20,538 bases of DNA, taken from NCBI GenBank assembly GCA_002491565.1, contig DKWE01000085.1, positions 1 through 20,538 of the forward strand, in the 5' to 3' direction. Shown here piece by piece: positions 1 through 8,259 of the stretch (position 1 is the stretch's first letter; each line of letters opens with the position of its first letter). The notes below the pieces were generated by a model. It had not been told where the DNA came from and did no database searches. It saw nothing but the letters and a program-made list of their open reading frames with translations. Position numbers and translations under genes: made by a program. The DNA is from Lachnospiraceae bacterium UBA7160 (GTDB lineage Bacteria; Bacillota; Clostridia; Lachnospirales; Lachnospiraceae).

Positions 1-309
1 AGTACTTATAATCCGACTTTTAGGGTCAATAAGTATCTGGAAGCCGTGCAGTACACGGATGCAACGAAGATGGTGGTGCTCTCGGAGAATGGCTGTGTGT
101 TCGATCCGGATCTCGCGGCGCGTGACGGCGCGCGGTGGGGGCTGTGGTGTACCTGGGGCGGCGAGTTCGTAGCCAGATCCACTTCGATCTACGCCTACAG
201 TGAGCAATATACGGAGGCAGATGCGCTGAAGCGCTTCTATGACAATGAGCTGGTTGTGACGATGGACGAGCTGCCGGATCTGAAAAGTTATCCTGTTAGG
301 AAAGATTAG
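1..309 (+). CDS. GH26-type beta-mannanase, C-terminal fragment (5' end outside window)
   Basis: The frame is open from base 1 to the TAG at 307-309, giving the last 102 residues. A GTG at 46 is inside the gene and is not its start. The fragment contains LSENG, with Glu29 (bases 85-87) placed like the catalytic nucleophile near the end of the GH26 barrel, then a DPDL...ARDGARW segment, CTWGGEF, and a terminal VVTMDELPDL motif, which resembles the end of many Firmicutes GH26 enzymes as I recall them. GH26 enzymes cleave beta-1,4-mannan or related beta-glycans with retention. Only four bases separate it from the YesL gene, so the two are probably co-transcribed. Signal peptide and acid/base residue are outside the window, so location and exact substrate cannot be read. 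The family call rests on motif memory, not on a search. Confidence 0.7.
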   Translation, partial: STYNPTFRVNKYLEAVQYTDATKMVVLSENGCVFDPDLAARDGARWGLWCTWGGEFVARSTSIYAYSEQYTEADALKRFYDNELVVTMDELPDLKSYPVRKD

Positions 310-313
310 AACA

Positions 314-982
314 ATGAAAAGAAAAAAGAAGGAAAAGAGTACTAGGAGAATCTTCGATCCGGGCGGGACGCTGGTAGGGCTGCTGGACCGGATGGGAGAG
401 CTGATCTGCCTGAACGCGGTGTTTCTGGTGTGCTGCATCCCAGTAGTGACAGTGATTCCGGCCTGTACCTCTCTCTATTACGCGACGATGAAGAGCATCC
501 GGAAGCGGCGGGGCTATCCCGTGGCGGAGTTCTGGTCTTCCATGAAGCGCACCGCGAAGCGCGGCATTCTGCTGACGGTTCTTGTGGCTGCGTGGACGGC
601 ATTGCTGCTGTTCGGGAGAGCGCAGGCGGCCAAAGGACAAGGAGCGGTGCAGCTGGCGCCGGGAGTGCTGACCTATGATATATTTCTTCTGGCGAGTGTG
701 GGAGTATGGAACTATCTGATCCCGGTCTTTTCCAGATTTGAGATGAAGCTTGCCGGGATGCTCCGGCTGGCATTGGTCATGAGTATCCGGTTCCTTCCGT
801 TTACCGTATTGCTGGTGGCGGGAGATGCGGCGGTGGGCTGGGCGATGATTTATCTGCTCCCGATCCCGTGCATTCTCTTTGTGCCGGGACTGTGGTGCCT
901 GGCGCAGACATGGCTGGTCGAGCGTGCGCTGAAGGCTTATACGCCGAAAGCGCCGGAAGGAGAAGAACAGTGGTACGATTGA
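314..982 (+). CDS. YesL/DUF624 family membrane protein
   Basis: This 222-residue protein has a lysine-rich start (KRKKKEK), then LDRMGELICLNAVFLVCCIPVVTVIP with PACTSLYYA directly after, the hallmark of DUF624 (YesL of Bacillus subtilis). Hydrophobic stretches near residues 33-53, 95-110, 120-140, 150-175 and 178-198 suggest about five membrane helices. YesL-family proteins are usually found beside CUT1 sugar importers and glycan-degradation genes; their biochemical role is not established. The start is preceded by AGGAAAG about nine bases upstream and follows the GH26 stop by four bases. The position between a mannanase and a large importer locus suggests an accessory role in carbohydrate uptake, but that is inference. 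Confidence 0.8.
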   Translation: MKRKKKEKSTRRIFDPGGTLVGLLDRMGELICLNAVFLVCCIPVVTVIPACTSLYYATMKSIRKRRGYPVAEFWSSMKRTAKRGILLTVLVAAWTALLLFGRAQAAKGQGAVQLAPGVLTYDIFLLASVGVWNYLIPVFSRFEMKLAGMLRLALVMSIRFLPFTVLLVAGDAAVGWAMIYLLPIPCILFVPGLWCLAQTWLVERALKAYTPKAPEGEEQWYD

Positions 983-1013
983 AGATTTGAGTAAGAATTT
1001 TCAGAATGAGGGG

Positions 1014-1029
1014 TAATAAAACGTTTGAT
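1014..1029. promoter_or_regulatory. Possible LacI/CcpA-type operator
   Basis: The core aaacgttt (1019-1026) is a perfect palindrome centred on CG, the usual centre of LacI-family and catabolite-repression operators. The flanks do not match the full cre consensus well. It lies 36 bp after the YesL stop and about 270 bp before SBP1, so repression at this distance would need a promoter close by, which I could not define. Confidence 0.25.
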
Positions 1030-1041
1030 CGTCAGGCTGAG

Positions 1042-1063
1042 GTTATCGGCTGTAAGCCATAAC
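1042..1063 (+). repeat. Short hairpin downstream of YesL
   Basis: Arms gttat (1042-1046) plus ggct (1048-1051) pair with agcc (1055-1058) plus ataac (1059-1063), with one bulged C and a three-base loop. No T-run follows, so it is not a standard intrinsic terminator. It may stabilise or end the GH26-YesL message, or be an operator. Confidence 0.35.
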
Positions 1064-1206
1064 GGATGTGGTCAGGCAGTTGGCTATTAAGCATTTATAA
1101 ACGAGATCTTCCGCAAAATGGCACGATTTTTGCTTTCAGTTTGTCCGGCCCGGTAAGATCAGAAACGATACATGACAGAATACCAGGATAAAAGATACCA
1201 GACGGA

Positions 1207-1232
1207 TTGTTTCGCACTTCGTGCTTTAACAA
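1207..1232. promoter_or_regulatory. 26-bp inverted repeat upstream of SBP1
   Basis: TTGTT (1207-1211) and AACAA (1228-1232) flank GCAC (1214-1217) and GTGC (1221-1224), so both shells are perfectly symmetric apart from the 2/3-base internal loop. It lies 64 bases before the SBP1 ATG, where an operator or a 5'-UTR stem would be expected. No T-run follows, which argues against a terminator. Confidence 0.35.
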
Positions 1233-1296
1233 CTCCGGTATCATTATAAAAAGTAGTAACACATGCGTTTATCACGAGTAAGAAGGGGAAACGACA

Positions 1297-4293
1297 ATGA
1301 AGCGAGCAAGAGGGCGAAGAAATGCAATGGCGGCTGCCATCCTGGCGGCGTGTTCCTGTGCGGCGCTGGCCGTGCCGGGACTGGAGGGCAGTGCAAAGAC
1401 GGATCTTACGATGGATGAGTTCGACGAGATCGTCAGTACCTATAATATTGGCGATGCCATTCCCACCTATCGGGCGTATATTGGATCCTATGCGGACGAG
1501 AAGCGTCCCGAAACCGTCATAGAGGTACCGGCTGCTGATTTTGTGCGGTACGAGGAAAGCGACGCGCCGGCACAGCCCGAACAGTATACAGACTATGAGG
1601 GGATGGAGGGCGTAAGCGTCCTGACGAGTGAAGACTCCCTGATCGAGTTTGAGACGACGATTGAGGAGAGCGGGCTGTATCAGATGTCCATTGTCTATTA
1701 CCCGGTCAAAGGCAAGAATTCCGACATTCAGCGGAGCGTCTTCATCGACGGTGAGCTTCCCTTCCAGGAGACCTCGCTTTTGACGTTCCCGCGCGTGTGG
1801 AAAAACAGTGTGGAGGATACCACAACGAACGAAGACGGCGTCACGGTGCTGAACTGGGAAAAGGATAACCAGGGCAATGACGTGAAGCCGGATACGGTGG
1901 AGGTGCCAGAGTGGCAGACGCGTCTGCTGTACGACAGCGACGGCTACATCACGGAGCCGCTCTCCATTTATCTCGAGAAGGGGACCCATACGATCAGCCT
2001 TGTCTCGCTGAAGGAGCCGATGCTGATCCGGAAGCTGGAGCTCGGCAGTGCGGATGCCATTCCCAGCTATGAGGAAGTAAAAGCAGGCTGGGATGCGAAA
2101 GGCGCGGCGGACACGGCCGGCAAGCAGATCGTCCTTGAGGGCGAGTACGCGTCGAAGACGTCCTCGCAGATGCTGTATCCGCAGCAGGACCAGTCTTCCC
2201 CGGCTGTTTCCCCGTCGAGCGCGAAGGAGCTGCTGAACAATTCCATCGGCGGCAATTCCTGGCGGCTGGTTGGACAGTGGATTGAGTGGGATTTTGATGT
2301 GTCCGAGACCGGGTACTATTGCATTTCCCTGTATGACAAGCAGAACTTTTCCCGAGGCATTCACGTATCCCGCCGGATTACGATCGATGGGGGGGTGCCT
2401 TTTGAGGAAATGAATGATTATGCCTTTGACTATGGGCAGAACTGGCGCGAAGATCAGATCGCAGATGAGAATGGAGAGCCGTATCGTTTCTATCTGGAGG
2501 AAGGACATCACACCCTGCGCATGGAAGTTGTGCTCGGTGAGTTTTCCGAGATCGTGGGCCTTGTAGAGGAATCGGTGCGGCAGCTGAACAGCATTTATCG
2601 CCAGGTCATCAAGGTCACAGGCGTGGCGCCTGATACATTCCGAAGCTACCAGCTGGCGGCAACTCTGCCGGGGCTGCACGATGAGCTTGTGGCGGCGCGC
2701 GATACACTGGAGCAGGCGCTTGAGAAGCTGGAGGCTGTAGCGGGCAGCAATACAGATAAGAAGGCTGTACTGCTGACGATGCGCGATCAGATCGACGACC
2801 TGATCGCGGATGAGGAGTATTTCGTCCGGGTCATCACCGCATATAAGATCAATGTCCGCGCGCTTGGTACCTGGATCACGCAGGTCATCAGCCAGCCGCT
2901 GCAGATCGACCGGATCTACGTGTACTCGCCGGGTGAGAAGGTGGAGCAGGAGAAGGAAGGATTTTTCAGTAAGGCAGGATATGAGCTGAGCCGGCTGTTC
3001 TACTCCTTCGTAATTGATTACAATAATATAGGAAGTGTTTCTGAGGATGCGGCTGAGGATGGCGCGGCGCTGACTCTGTGGATCGGCTCCGGACGTGACC
3101 AGGCAAATGTCATCAAGGCGCTGATCGATGACACGTTTACAAGTGAGACAAATATCAGCGTCAATGTGCAGCTGGTCGATATGAATTCGCTGCTGAAGGC
3201 TTCACTTGTGGGCGAGGGTCCGGATGTGGCGATCCAGGTGGCGAACACGAACGGGATTGCCGGGGCGGTGCTCAATACTGGTAACGATACGCCGGTCAAT
3301 TACGGGATCCGAAACGCGGTGCTGGATCTTGCGCAGTTCTCGGACTGCAGCGAAGTGCTCGCGAGATTTCCGGACGCGGCGAACACGCAGTTTGCCTTTG
3401 ACGGAGCGGTGTATGCGCTGCCGGAGACGATCACTTATCCGGTGATGTTCTACCGGAAGGATATTCTGAAGGAGATCGGCCTTGAGGTGCCGGAGACGTG
3501 GGAGGACGTCAAGGTGGCGATGACCGTGCTGGCGAAGAACCAGATGGAGTTCGGTATGCTGGCAAATGAGCAGATTTTCGCGTCCCTGCTGTACCAGGAG
3601 GGCGGACGGTATTACAACGATGACAGCAGCGCGTCGGATCTGAATTCCGATACGGCAGTCAGCGTATTTAAGGATTTCTGTGAGTACTATACGGACTACA
3701 AGCTGGACAAGGAGACGAGCGTGGAGGAGCGTTTCCGGACCGGCGAGTGCCCGATCATCATCGCGGACTACACCGTGTACAACAATTTCGCAGTGTCCGC
3801 GCCGGATATCGCAGGATTGTGGAGCTTTACGCAGATCCCCGGCATGGAGAAGGAGGACGGCACGGTGGACCACTCGGTGGCGAGTACCGGTCTGGCGAGC
3901 ATGATCATGGCGGATACGGAGTACCCCGAGGAGAGCTGGGAATTCCTGAAATGGTGGACCAGCGCAGAGACGCAGACGCAGTACGGGCGGGAGATGGAGT
4001 CTCTGATGGGTTCTGCGGCGCGTGTTCCGACGGCAAACTATGAGGCATTTCTCTCGATGCCGTGGCCGGTCGATGACTTCGAGGCGCTGCAGGAGGCGAT
4101 GAAGAGCGCGAAGGGCATTCCGCAGGCGCCGGGCGGCTACTATTCCTGGCGAAATGTTTACAATGCTTTTTATGAGGTGGTCACACATACCGACACGGCG
4201 CTTCCGCGCGAGGAGCTGATGGACAAGATCATCTACGTGGACGCAGAGATCGACTACAAGCGTGAGGAGCTTGGCCTGGATACAGGTGAATGA
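1297..4293 (+). CDS. Multidomain CUT1 extracellular solute-binding protein (SBP1), 998 aa
   Basis: The N-terminus is strongly basic, followed by a short hydrophobic run and LAAC at residues 16-19, a plausible lipobox; a non-lipid cleavage a few residues later is the alternative. Residues about 70-250 and 278-420 look like two beta-sandwich, carbohydrate-binding-like modules with matching signatures (SGLYQMSIVYYPV and TGYYCISLYDK; FIDGELPFQE and TIDGGVPFEEM). Residues about 425-545 are a charged helical linker. From about residue 591 (ALTLWIGSG) the protein is a family 1 solute-binding domain, with GPDVAIQ, a YALPETITYPVMFYRKDIL segment and a terminal WEFLKWWTS region. Ordinary CUT1 binding proteins have 420-560 residues, so this is about twice the usual size. 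It is followed 16 bp later by permease 1. It probably captures a glycan at the cell surface and delivers it to one of the permease pairs; the ligand is unknown. Confidence 0.85.
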   Translation: MKRARGRRNAMAAAILAACSCAALAVPGLEGSAKTDLTMDEFDEIVSTYNIGDAIPTYRAYIGSYADEKRPETVIEVPAADFVRYEESDAPAQPEQYTDYEGMEGVSVLTSEDSLIEFETTIEESGLYQMSIVYYPVKGKNSDIQRSVFIDGELPFQETSLLTFPRVWKNSVEDTTTNEDGVTVLNWEKDNQGNDVKPDTVEVPEWQTRLLYDSDGYITEPLSIYLEKGTHTISLVSLKEPMLIRKLELGSADAIPSYEEVKAGWDAKGAADTAGKQIVLEGEYASKTSSQMLYPQQDQSSPAVSPSSAKELLNNSIGGNSWRLVGQWIEWDFDVSETGYYCISLYDKQNFSRGIHVSRRITIDGGVPFEEMNDYAFDYGQNWREDQIADENGEPYRFYLEEGHHTLRMEVVLGEFSEIVGLVEESVRQLNSIYRQVIKVTGVAPDTFRSYQLAATLPGLHDELVAARDTLEQALEKLEAVAGSNTDKKAVLLTMRDQIDDLIADEEYFVRVITAYKINVRALGTWITQVISQPLQIDRIYVYSPGEKVEQEKEGFFSKAGYELSRLFYSFVIDYNNIGSVSEDAAEDGAALTLWIGSGRDQANVIKALIDDTFTSETNISVNVQLVDMNSLLKASLVGEGPDVAIQVANTNGIAGAVLNTGNDTPVNYGIRNAVLDLAQFSDCSEVLARFPDAANTQFAFDGAVYALPETITYPVMFYRKDILKEIGLEVPETWEDVKVAMTVLAKNQMEFGMLANEQIFASLLYQEGGRYYNDDSSASDLNSDTAVSVFKDFCEYYTDYKLDKETSVEERFRTGECPIIIADYTVYNNFAVSAPDIAGLWSFTQIPGMEKEDGTVDHSVASTGLASMIMADTEYPEESWEFLKWWTSAETQTQYGREMESLMGSAARVPTANYEAFLSMPWPVDDFEALQEAMKSAKGIPQAPGGYYSWRNVYNAFYEVVTHTDTALPREELMDKIIYVDAEIDYKREELGLDTGE

Positions 4294-4309
4294 AGAAAGG
4301 GGCATACAC

Positions 4310-5257
4310 ATGGCTAAGAAGACACAGCCGGGAGCTTCAGGATCCCGCGCACAGGGGAATGTGCAGAACACCCTGTGGTATCAGATCAAGCGGAACCGGG
4401 CATCGTACCTGATGCTGGCGCCGTACTTTATCCTGTTTTTCTTCTTCACCGTACTTCCGGTGGTGATGAGTATGGCGCTCAGCTTCACCTCGTACAACAT
4501 GCTGGAGCTGCCGGAATTTATAGGCTGGAAGAATTACATCAAGCTGTTTCTGGAAGATGATATCTTCATGAAATCACTGAAAAACACCATGATCCTTGCG
4601 GTGGTCACAGGACCGGTCAGCTATTTCCTGTGTCTGCTGTTCGCGTGGATCATCAACGAGTTCAAGGGCTGGATGCGGGCGTTTTTGACGCTGATCTTCT
4701 ACGCGCCGAGTATCTGCGGTAACGCATACGTGGTGTGGAATCTGATCCTCTCCGGCGACCGGTACGGCTACCTGAATGGTATCCTCCTGGAGCTTGGCAT
4801 CCTGGATGAGGCTGTGATCTGGATGAAGACAGAGAAATACGTGCTTCCGATGCTGATCATCGTGCAGCTGTGGCTGAGTCTTGGAACGGGCTTCCTGTCC
4901 TTCATCGCCGGACTTCAGACGGTGGATAAGACGATGTATGAGGCGGCTGCCCTGGACGGCGTGAAGAACCGCTGGCAGGAGCTGTGGTACGTGACGCTCC
5001 CGGCGATGAAGCCGCAGCTGATGTTCGGTGCGGTCATGCAGATCACACAGTCGTTTGCTATCGCGGATGTGTCCATCCAGCTGGCAGGCAATCCTTCCGT
5101 AAACTACGCAGGCGCGACAGTGGTCACCCACCTGCTCGACTATGGTACGGTGCGTTTTGAGATGGGCTATGCGTCCGCGATCGCGACGGTGCTGTTCCTT
5201 TTGATGGTAGGCACGAATAAGCTCGTGCAGATGCTGTTGAGGAGGGTTGGCGAATGA
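4310..5257 (+). CDS. CUT1 sugar ABC permease 1 (LplB/MalF-like)
   Basis: This 315-residue membrane protein has a hydrophilic N-terminus, then LMLAPYFILFFFFTVLPVV and further helices consistent with six membrane spans. The EAA loop at about residues 210-233 reads YEAAALDGVKNRWQELWYVT, the cytoplasmic contact for the ATPase. I chose ATG 4310 over an in-frame upstream GTG at 4262 because GAAAGGGG stands seven bases before it and the upstream codon lies inside SBP1. Its stop overlaps the next start (ATGA). LplB-type partners occur in CUT1 importers for oligosaccharides and dispense with a dedicated ATPase, using a shared MsmK-like one. Confidence 0.92.
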   Translation: MAKKTQPGASGSRAQGNVQNTLWYQIKRNRASYLMLAPYFILFFFFTVLPVVMSMALSFTSYNMLELPEFIGWKNYIKLFLEDDIFMKSLKNTMILAVVTGPVSYFLCLLFAWIINEFKGWMRAFLTLIFYAPSICGNAYVVWNLILSGDRYGYLNGILLELGILDEAVIWMKTEKYVLPMLIIVQLWLSLGTGFLSFIAGLQTVDKTMYEAAALDGVKNRWQELWYVTLPAMKPQLMFGAVMQITQSFAIADVSIQLAGNPSVNYAGATVVTHLLDYGTVRFEMGYASAIATVLFLLMVGTNKLVQMLLRRVGE

Positions 5258-6126
5258 AAAAGAGAAGGCTCTTTAGACGGAGAGAGAAAAAACTGAACCG
5301 CTCGATGGCGGGGAACACGCTGCTGTTTGCGCTGATGTTCGTCTGTGGCCTGGCAATGGTGCTGCCGCTTGTCATGGTGATCAACAACTGCCTGAAGCCG
5401 CTCGATGAGCTGTACCAGTTCCCACCAAAGATTTTTGTGAAAAACCCGACACTGGAAAACTTCGCGGATCTGTTCACGATGATGAGCACCTCCTGGGTGC
5501 CGTTTTCCCGCTACGTGTTAAATACGATCATTATCACGGGCGGCGGCATCGTCGGGCATGTCATTATCGCGTCGATGGCGGCTTATCCGCTTGCAAAGCA
5601 TAAGTTTCCGGGAAAGAATCTGCTGTTCAGTATGGTCGTGCTGTCCATGATGTTCTCCTGGACGGTGACACAGACGCCGCAGTATATGATTATTTCCTGG
5701 CTGCACATCAACAATACGTATCTCGCGCTGATCCTTCCGGCCTGCGCCTTCGGTATGGGGCTTTACCTGATGAAGCAGTTCATGGAGCAGCTCCCGGACG
5801 CGCTGATGGAGTCGGCGAGACTGGACGGCGCAAATGAGTGGCAGGTATTCTGGAAAATTGTGATGCCGAATGTCAAGCCGGCGTGGCTGACTCTGGCGAT
5901 TTTCCAGTTCCAGCAGATGTGGGGAAATACGGGAAGCACCTTCCTGCGGGACGAGGAGCTGAAGCCTCTGCAGTACGCGCTGCAGCAGGTGTCGGCAGGC
6001 GGTATGGCGAGAGCCGGAGCCGCGGCCGCAGTTACCTTTATCATCGCGGCGGTGCCGATCCTGTTCTTCCTGGTCTGCCAGAAGAACGTTCTGGAGACGA
6101 TGACCTCGTCGGGCATGAAGGAATAG
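5254..6126 (+). CDS. CUT1 sugar ABC permease 2 (YtcP/MalG-like)
   Basis: This 290-residue protein starts in a 4-bp ATGA overlap with permease 1, with GGAGGG upstream. After a basic start come LLFALMFVCGLAMVLPLVMVI and five further hydrophobic segments. The N-terminal FPPKIFVKNPTLENF segment is typical of MalG/YtcP-type permeases. The EAA loop at about residue 186 reads ESARLDGANEWQVFWKIVMP. The overlap implies translational coupling and heterodimer formation with permease 1. The next gene follows after 12 bp, so the run continues. Confidence 0.92.
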   Translation: MKKRRLFRRREKKLNRSMAGNTLLFALMFVCGLAMVLPLVMVINNCLKPLDELYQFPPKIFVKNPTLENFADLFTMMSTSWVPFSRYVLNTIIITGGGIVGHVIIASMAAYPLAKHKFPGKNLLFSMVVLSMMFSWTVTQTPQYMIISWLHINNTYLALILPACAFGMGLYLMKQFMEQLPDALMESARLDGANEWQVFWKIVMPNVKPAWLTLAIFQFQQMWGNTGSTFLRDEELKPLQYALQQVSAGGMARAGAAAAVTFIIAAVPILFFLVCQKNVLETMTSSGMKE

Positions 6127-6138
6127 GGGGAGACGCAG

Positions 6139-7623
6139 ATGAAAAAGGGTTGGAAAATCAGACGGGCCGTGTCTCTTTGCCTGCTGTCGCTTGTTTTGGC
6201 GGCGGCGCCTCTCGGGGTTGCGCAGGCAGACAAGCTCCCGTACGACTGCTACAATTATGACTACAGGGAATATATTCATTACACGCCAGCTGCTTATGAG
6301 CCGGCCGGGACGATCAGCGGCAAGGCATTGACGTATGACGGCGAGCCGCTCGGGGCGTTCGTTACGCCGCAGGATCTGTGCCAGGCGCCGGACGGACGGA
6401 TTTACATCGCGGACACCGGAAACCACCGTGTCGTCGTGCTGGACAATGCGATGAAGCGGGTGGAGAAGGTCATTACCACTTTTGATAACAACGGGACGGA
6501 GGATGCGTTCCGCCAGCCGACCGGAGTGTTCGTCTCCGAGTCGGGGCAGCTCTACATCGCGGACAGCCAGAACCATCGCGTGGTCGTGCTGAATGAGGAC
6601 GGGTCCCTGGCGCGGATCATTGAAAATCCGGTCTCGGAGAGCCTGGAGGAGGGCTACGTCTTCGTGCCGCTGAAGCTGGCGGTCGATTACGCGGACCGTG
6701 TCTACGTCATCGCACAGAACATGTTTGAAGGTATCATGGTCTTTGAGACGAACGGGCAGTTCGCCGGATTCTTCGGAACGATTGATGTCGAGCTGAGCCT
6801 CTGGGAAAAGTTCTGGGCGCGGATCGCCACAAAGGAAGAGCGCGCAAAGCAGCAGCTCTTCATCCCGACCGAGTTTACCGGGATCGACATCGATCCGGAG
6901 GGCTTCGTATATGCATCCAATATTGATGCGAGTGGAGTCCAGGGCGTGCGTCGTCTGAATCCGCGCGGCGAGGACATTATCAAAAAGGGTGAAAACGGAA
7001 GAGTTGGCGGTGATCTGTGGATCGACGGGACGACAGAGTTTGCGGGACCGTCGCAGTTCATCGACGTGGTGTACCGGGGACAGGGCATCTACTCCTGTCT
7101 GGACCGGAAGCGCGGGCGTATCTTTACCTACGATCATGAGGGCAATCTGCTCTATATCTTTGGCGGCCTTGGCACACAGCTTGGCACCTTTTCCCTGCCG
7201 GTGGCGGTAGAGGATATCGGAGGAAGGCTGGTCGTGCTGGACGCGACGCGCGGCGAGATCGCAAGCTTCCAGGTCACAGAGTACGGGCGGCTGATCAATG
7301 AAGCCGTATCGCTGCGGTATGAGGGCGATGAGACGCTGGCCGTGGATTTGTGGGAGCGGGTGCTGGAGCTCGACGAGAATAATGAGCTGGCCAACACTGG
7401 TATCGGAAAAGCGTACCTGACTGCCGGAGACTATAAGCTGGCGATGAAGTATCTGAAGATGGGAATGAACCGGGATTACTATTCGGTGGCCTGGCGCCGT
7501 TACCGGAACGAGCTGCTGACTGCGAATGCAGGCTGGTTCCTGACCGCTGCGGCCGTGCTGATCGCAGTGGCAGTGATTGTAAAGCAGCGGAAAAAGAAGA
7601 AGGGAGGAGCGGCGAATGGGTAA
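6139..7623 (+). CDS. NHL-repeat/TPR protein with C-terminal membrane anchor
   Basis: The 494 residues begin with a signal peptide (about 1-30, ending VAQA). At least two NHL beta-propeller blades are clear: PDGRIYIADTGNHRVVVLD (about 85-103) and GQLYIADSQNHRVVVLN (about 135-152); later blades near 245-260 and 300-385 are more divergent. Residues about 395-455 form a TPR-like helical pair (ETLAVDLWERVLELDENN, then GIGKAYLTAGDYKLAMKYLK). A single membrane helix at about 464-482 ends in a KQRKKKKGG tail, placing propeller and TPR outside the cell. NHL propellers serve as binding scaffolds or, rarely, enzymes; no catalytic signature is apparent. It lies between permease 2 and the Yip1 gene and overlaps the latter by 8 bp, so it is an integral part of the operon. 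I infer a surface scaffold for the importer or substrate. Confidence 0.85.
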   Translation: MKKGWKIRRAVSLCLLSLVLAAAPLGVAQADKLPYDCYNYDYREYIHYTPAAYEPAGTISGKALTYDGEPLGAFVTPQDLCQAPDGRIYIADTGNHRVVVLDNAMKRVEKVITTFDNNGTEDAFRQPTGVFVSESGQLYIADSQNHRVVVLNEDGSLARIIENPVSESLEEGYVFVPLKLAVDYADRVYVIAQNMFEGIMVFETNGQFAGFFGTIDVELSLWEKFWARIATKEERAKQQLFIPTEFTGIDIDPEGFVYASNIDASGVQGVRRLNPRGEDIIKKGENGRVGGDLWIDGTTEFAGPSQFIDVVYRGQGIYSCLDRKRGRIFTYDHEGNLLYIFGGLGTQLGTFSLPVAVEDIGGRLVVLDATRGEIASFQVTEYGRLINEAVSLRYEGDETLAVDLWERVLELDENNELANTGIGKAYLTAGDYKLAMKYLKMGMNRDYYSVAWRRYRNELLTANAGWFLTAAAVLIAVAVIVKQRKKKKGGAANG

Positions 7624-8248
7624 GTATTTTTCGAAAGGGAAATGGCAGTATCTTCGGTATACCCTGACGCATCCGATGGACGGATACTATTGGATTCGCC
7701 ATCAGGAGCTGGGAAGTGTCCCGGTCGCGATCCTGCTTGTCGTGGTATTTGCCTTCTGCTTCTCATCAAACCGGCTGCTGGCGAGTTTTGTAGTGAACGA
7801 CATTGATCCGCGTTCTGTGGACAGCCTGTATGAGCTGATCGGAATCCTGGCGGCATATCTGCTGCTGTGTGTCAGCAACTGGTCGGTCACCTGCCTGATG
7901 GACGGCGAGGGAAGGCTGAAGGATATCGCCATCGCCATCGGCTACGCGACCGTGCCGATCAGCCTCTCGCTGGTGCTTGGAACTGTGGTGAGCCAGTTCA
8001 TCGCGGCTGATGAGGAAGCGCTGTATTTCATGATTCTCGCGGTTGGAATTGCTTACGGAGTGCTGATGATGCTGATTGGTATCATGCAGGTGCACAATTA
8101 CACGCTGGGCAAGACATTGATCACGCTGTTCATCACTCTGGTGGCACTGCTGATCATCCTGTTCCTGCTGCTGCTGCTTGGCAACCTGCTTGGGATGGTA
8201 TATAACTTCTTCCACAGCATCTACACGGAGCTGATCTTTCGAGTATAG
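7616..8248 (+). CDS. Yip1-like polytopic membrane protein
   Basis: This 210-residue protein begins inside the end of the NHL gene, with GGGAGGAG upstream. A soluble stretch of about 35 residues (HPMDGYYWIRHQELGS) precedes five hydrophobic segments at about 38-58, 68-90, 104-124, 137-160 and 165-195. SNWSVTCLMDGEGRLKDIAIAIGYATVP is characteristic of bacterial YIP1-family proteins as I recall them, given here only as the segment around residues 87-114. The function of bacterial Yip1 proteins is unknown. Its place between the NHL protein and the DUF5696 protein, with only 11 bp to the latter, suggests the three proteins form or assemble one membrane complex. Confidence 0.75.
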   Translation: MGKYFSKGKWQYLRYTLTHPMDGYYWIRHQELGSVPVAILLVVVFAFCFSSNRLLASFVVNDIDPRSVDSLYELIGILAAYLLLCVSNWSVTCLMDGEGRLKDIAIAIGYATVPISLSLVLGTVVSQFIAADEEALYFMILAVGIAYGVLMMLIGIMQVHNYTLGKTLITLFITLVALLIILFLLLLLGNLLGMVYNFFHSIYTELIFRV

Positions 8249-8259
8249 GAGGCAGGAGC

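Larger units (their letters stand above)
983..1296 (+). other. Intergenic spacer before SBP1, rich in inverted repeats
   Basis: This 314-bp stretch has no credible gene. It is the only long gap before the SBP1 run, so the promoter of that run is expected here. I found no clean sigma-A pair; TATCAT/TATAAA near 1239-1250 could be a -10 region but no good -35 stands at the right distance. The spacer contains a LacI-type palindromic core (1019-1026), a tight hairpin (1042-1063) and a 26-bp inverted repeat (1207-1232). The ribosome binding site AAGGGG (1283-1288) stands eight bases before the SBP1 ATG. Confidence 0.6.

Noticed and set aside
1159..2679. Long open frame of 506 codons on the minus strand, opposite SBP1
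   Set aside because: It is a mirror of the G+C-rich codon pattern of SBP1. It has no ribosome site, no recognisable domain and an Arg/His/Leu-rich composition typical of antisense frames. The same holds for long minus-strand frames opposite 5518-7137 and 9016-10305.
4262..4309. Upstream GTG start for permease 1
   Set aside because: It lies inside the SBP1 gene and has no ribosome site; the ATG at 4310 has GAAAGGGG at correct spacing.
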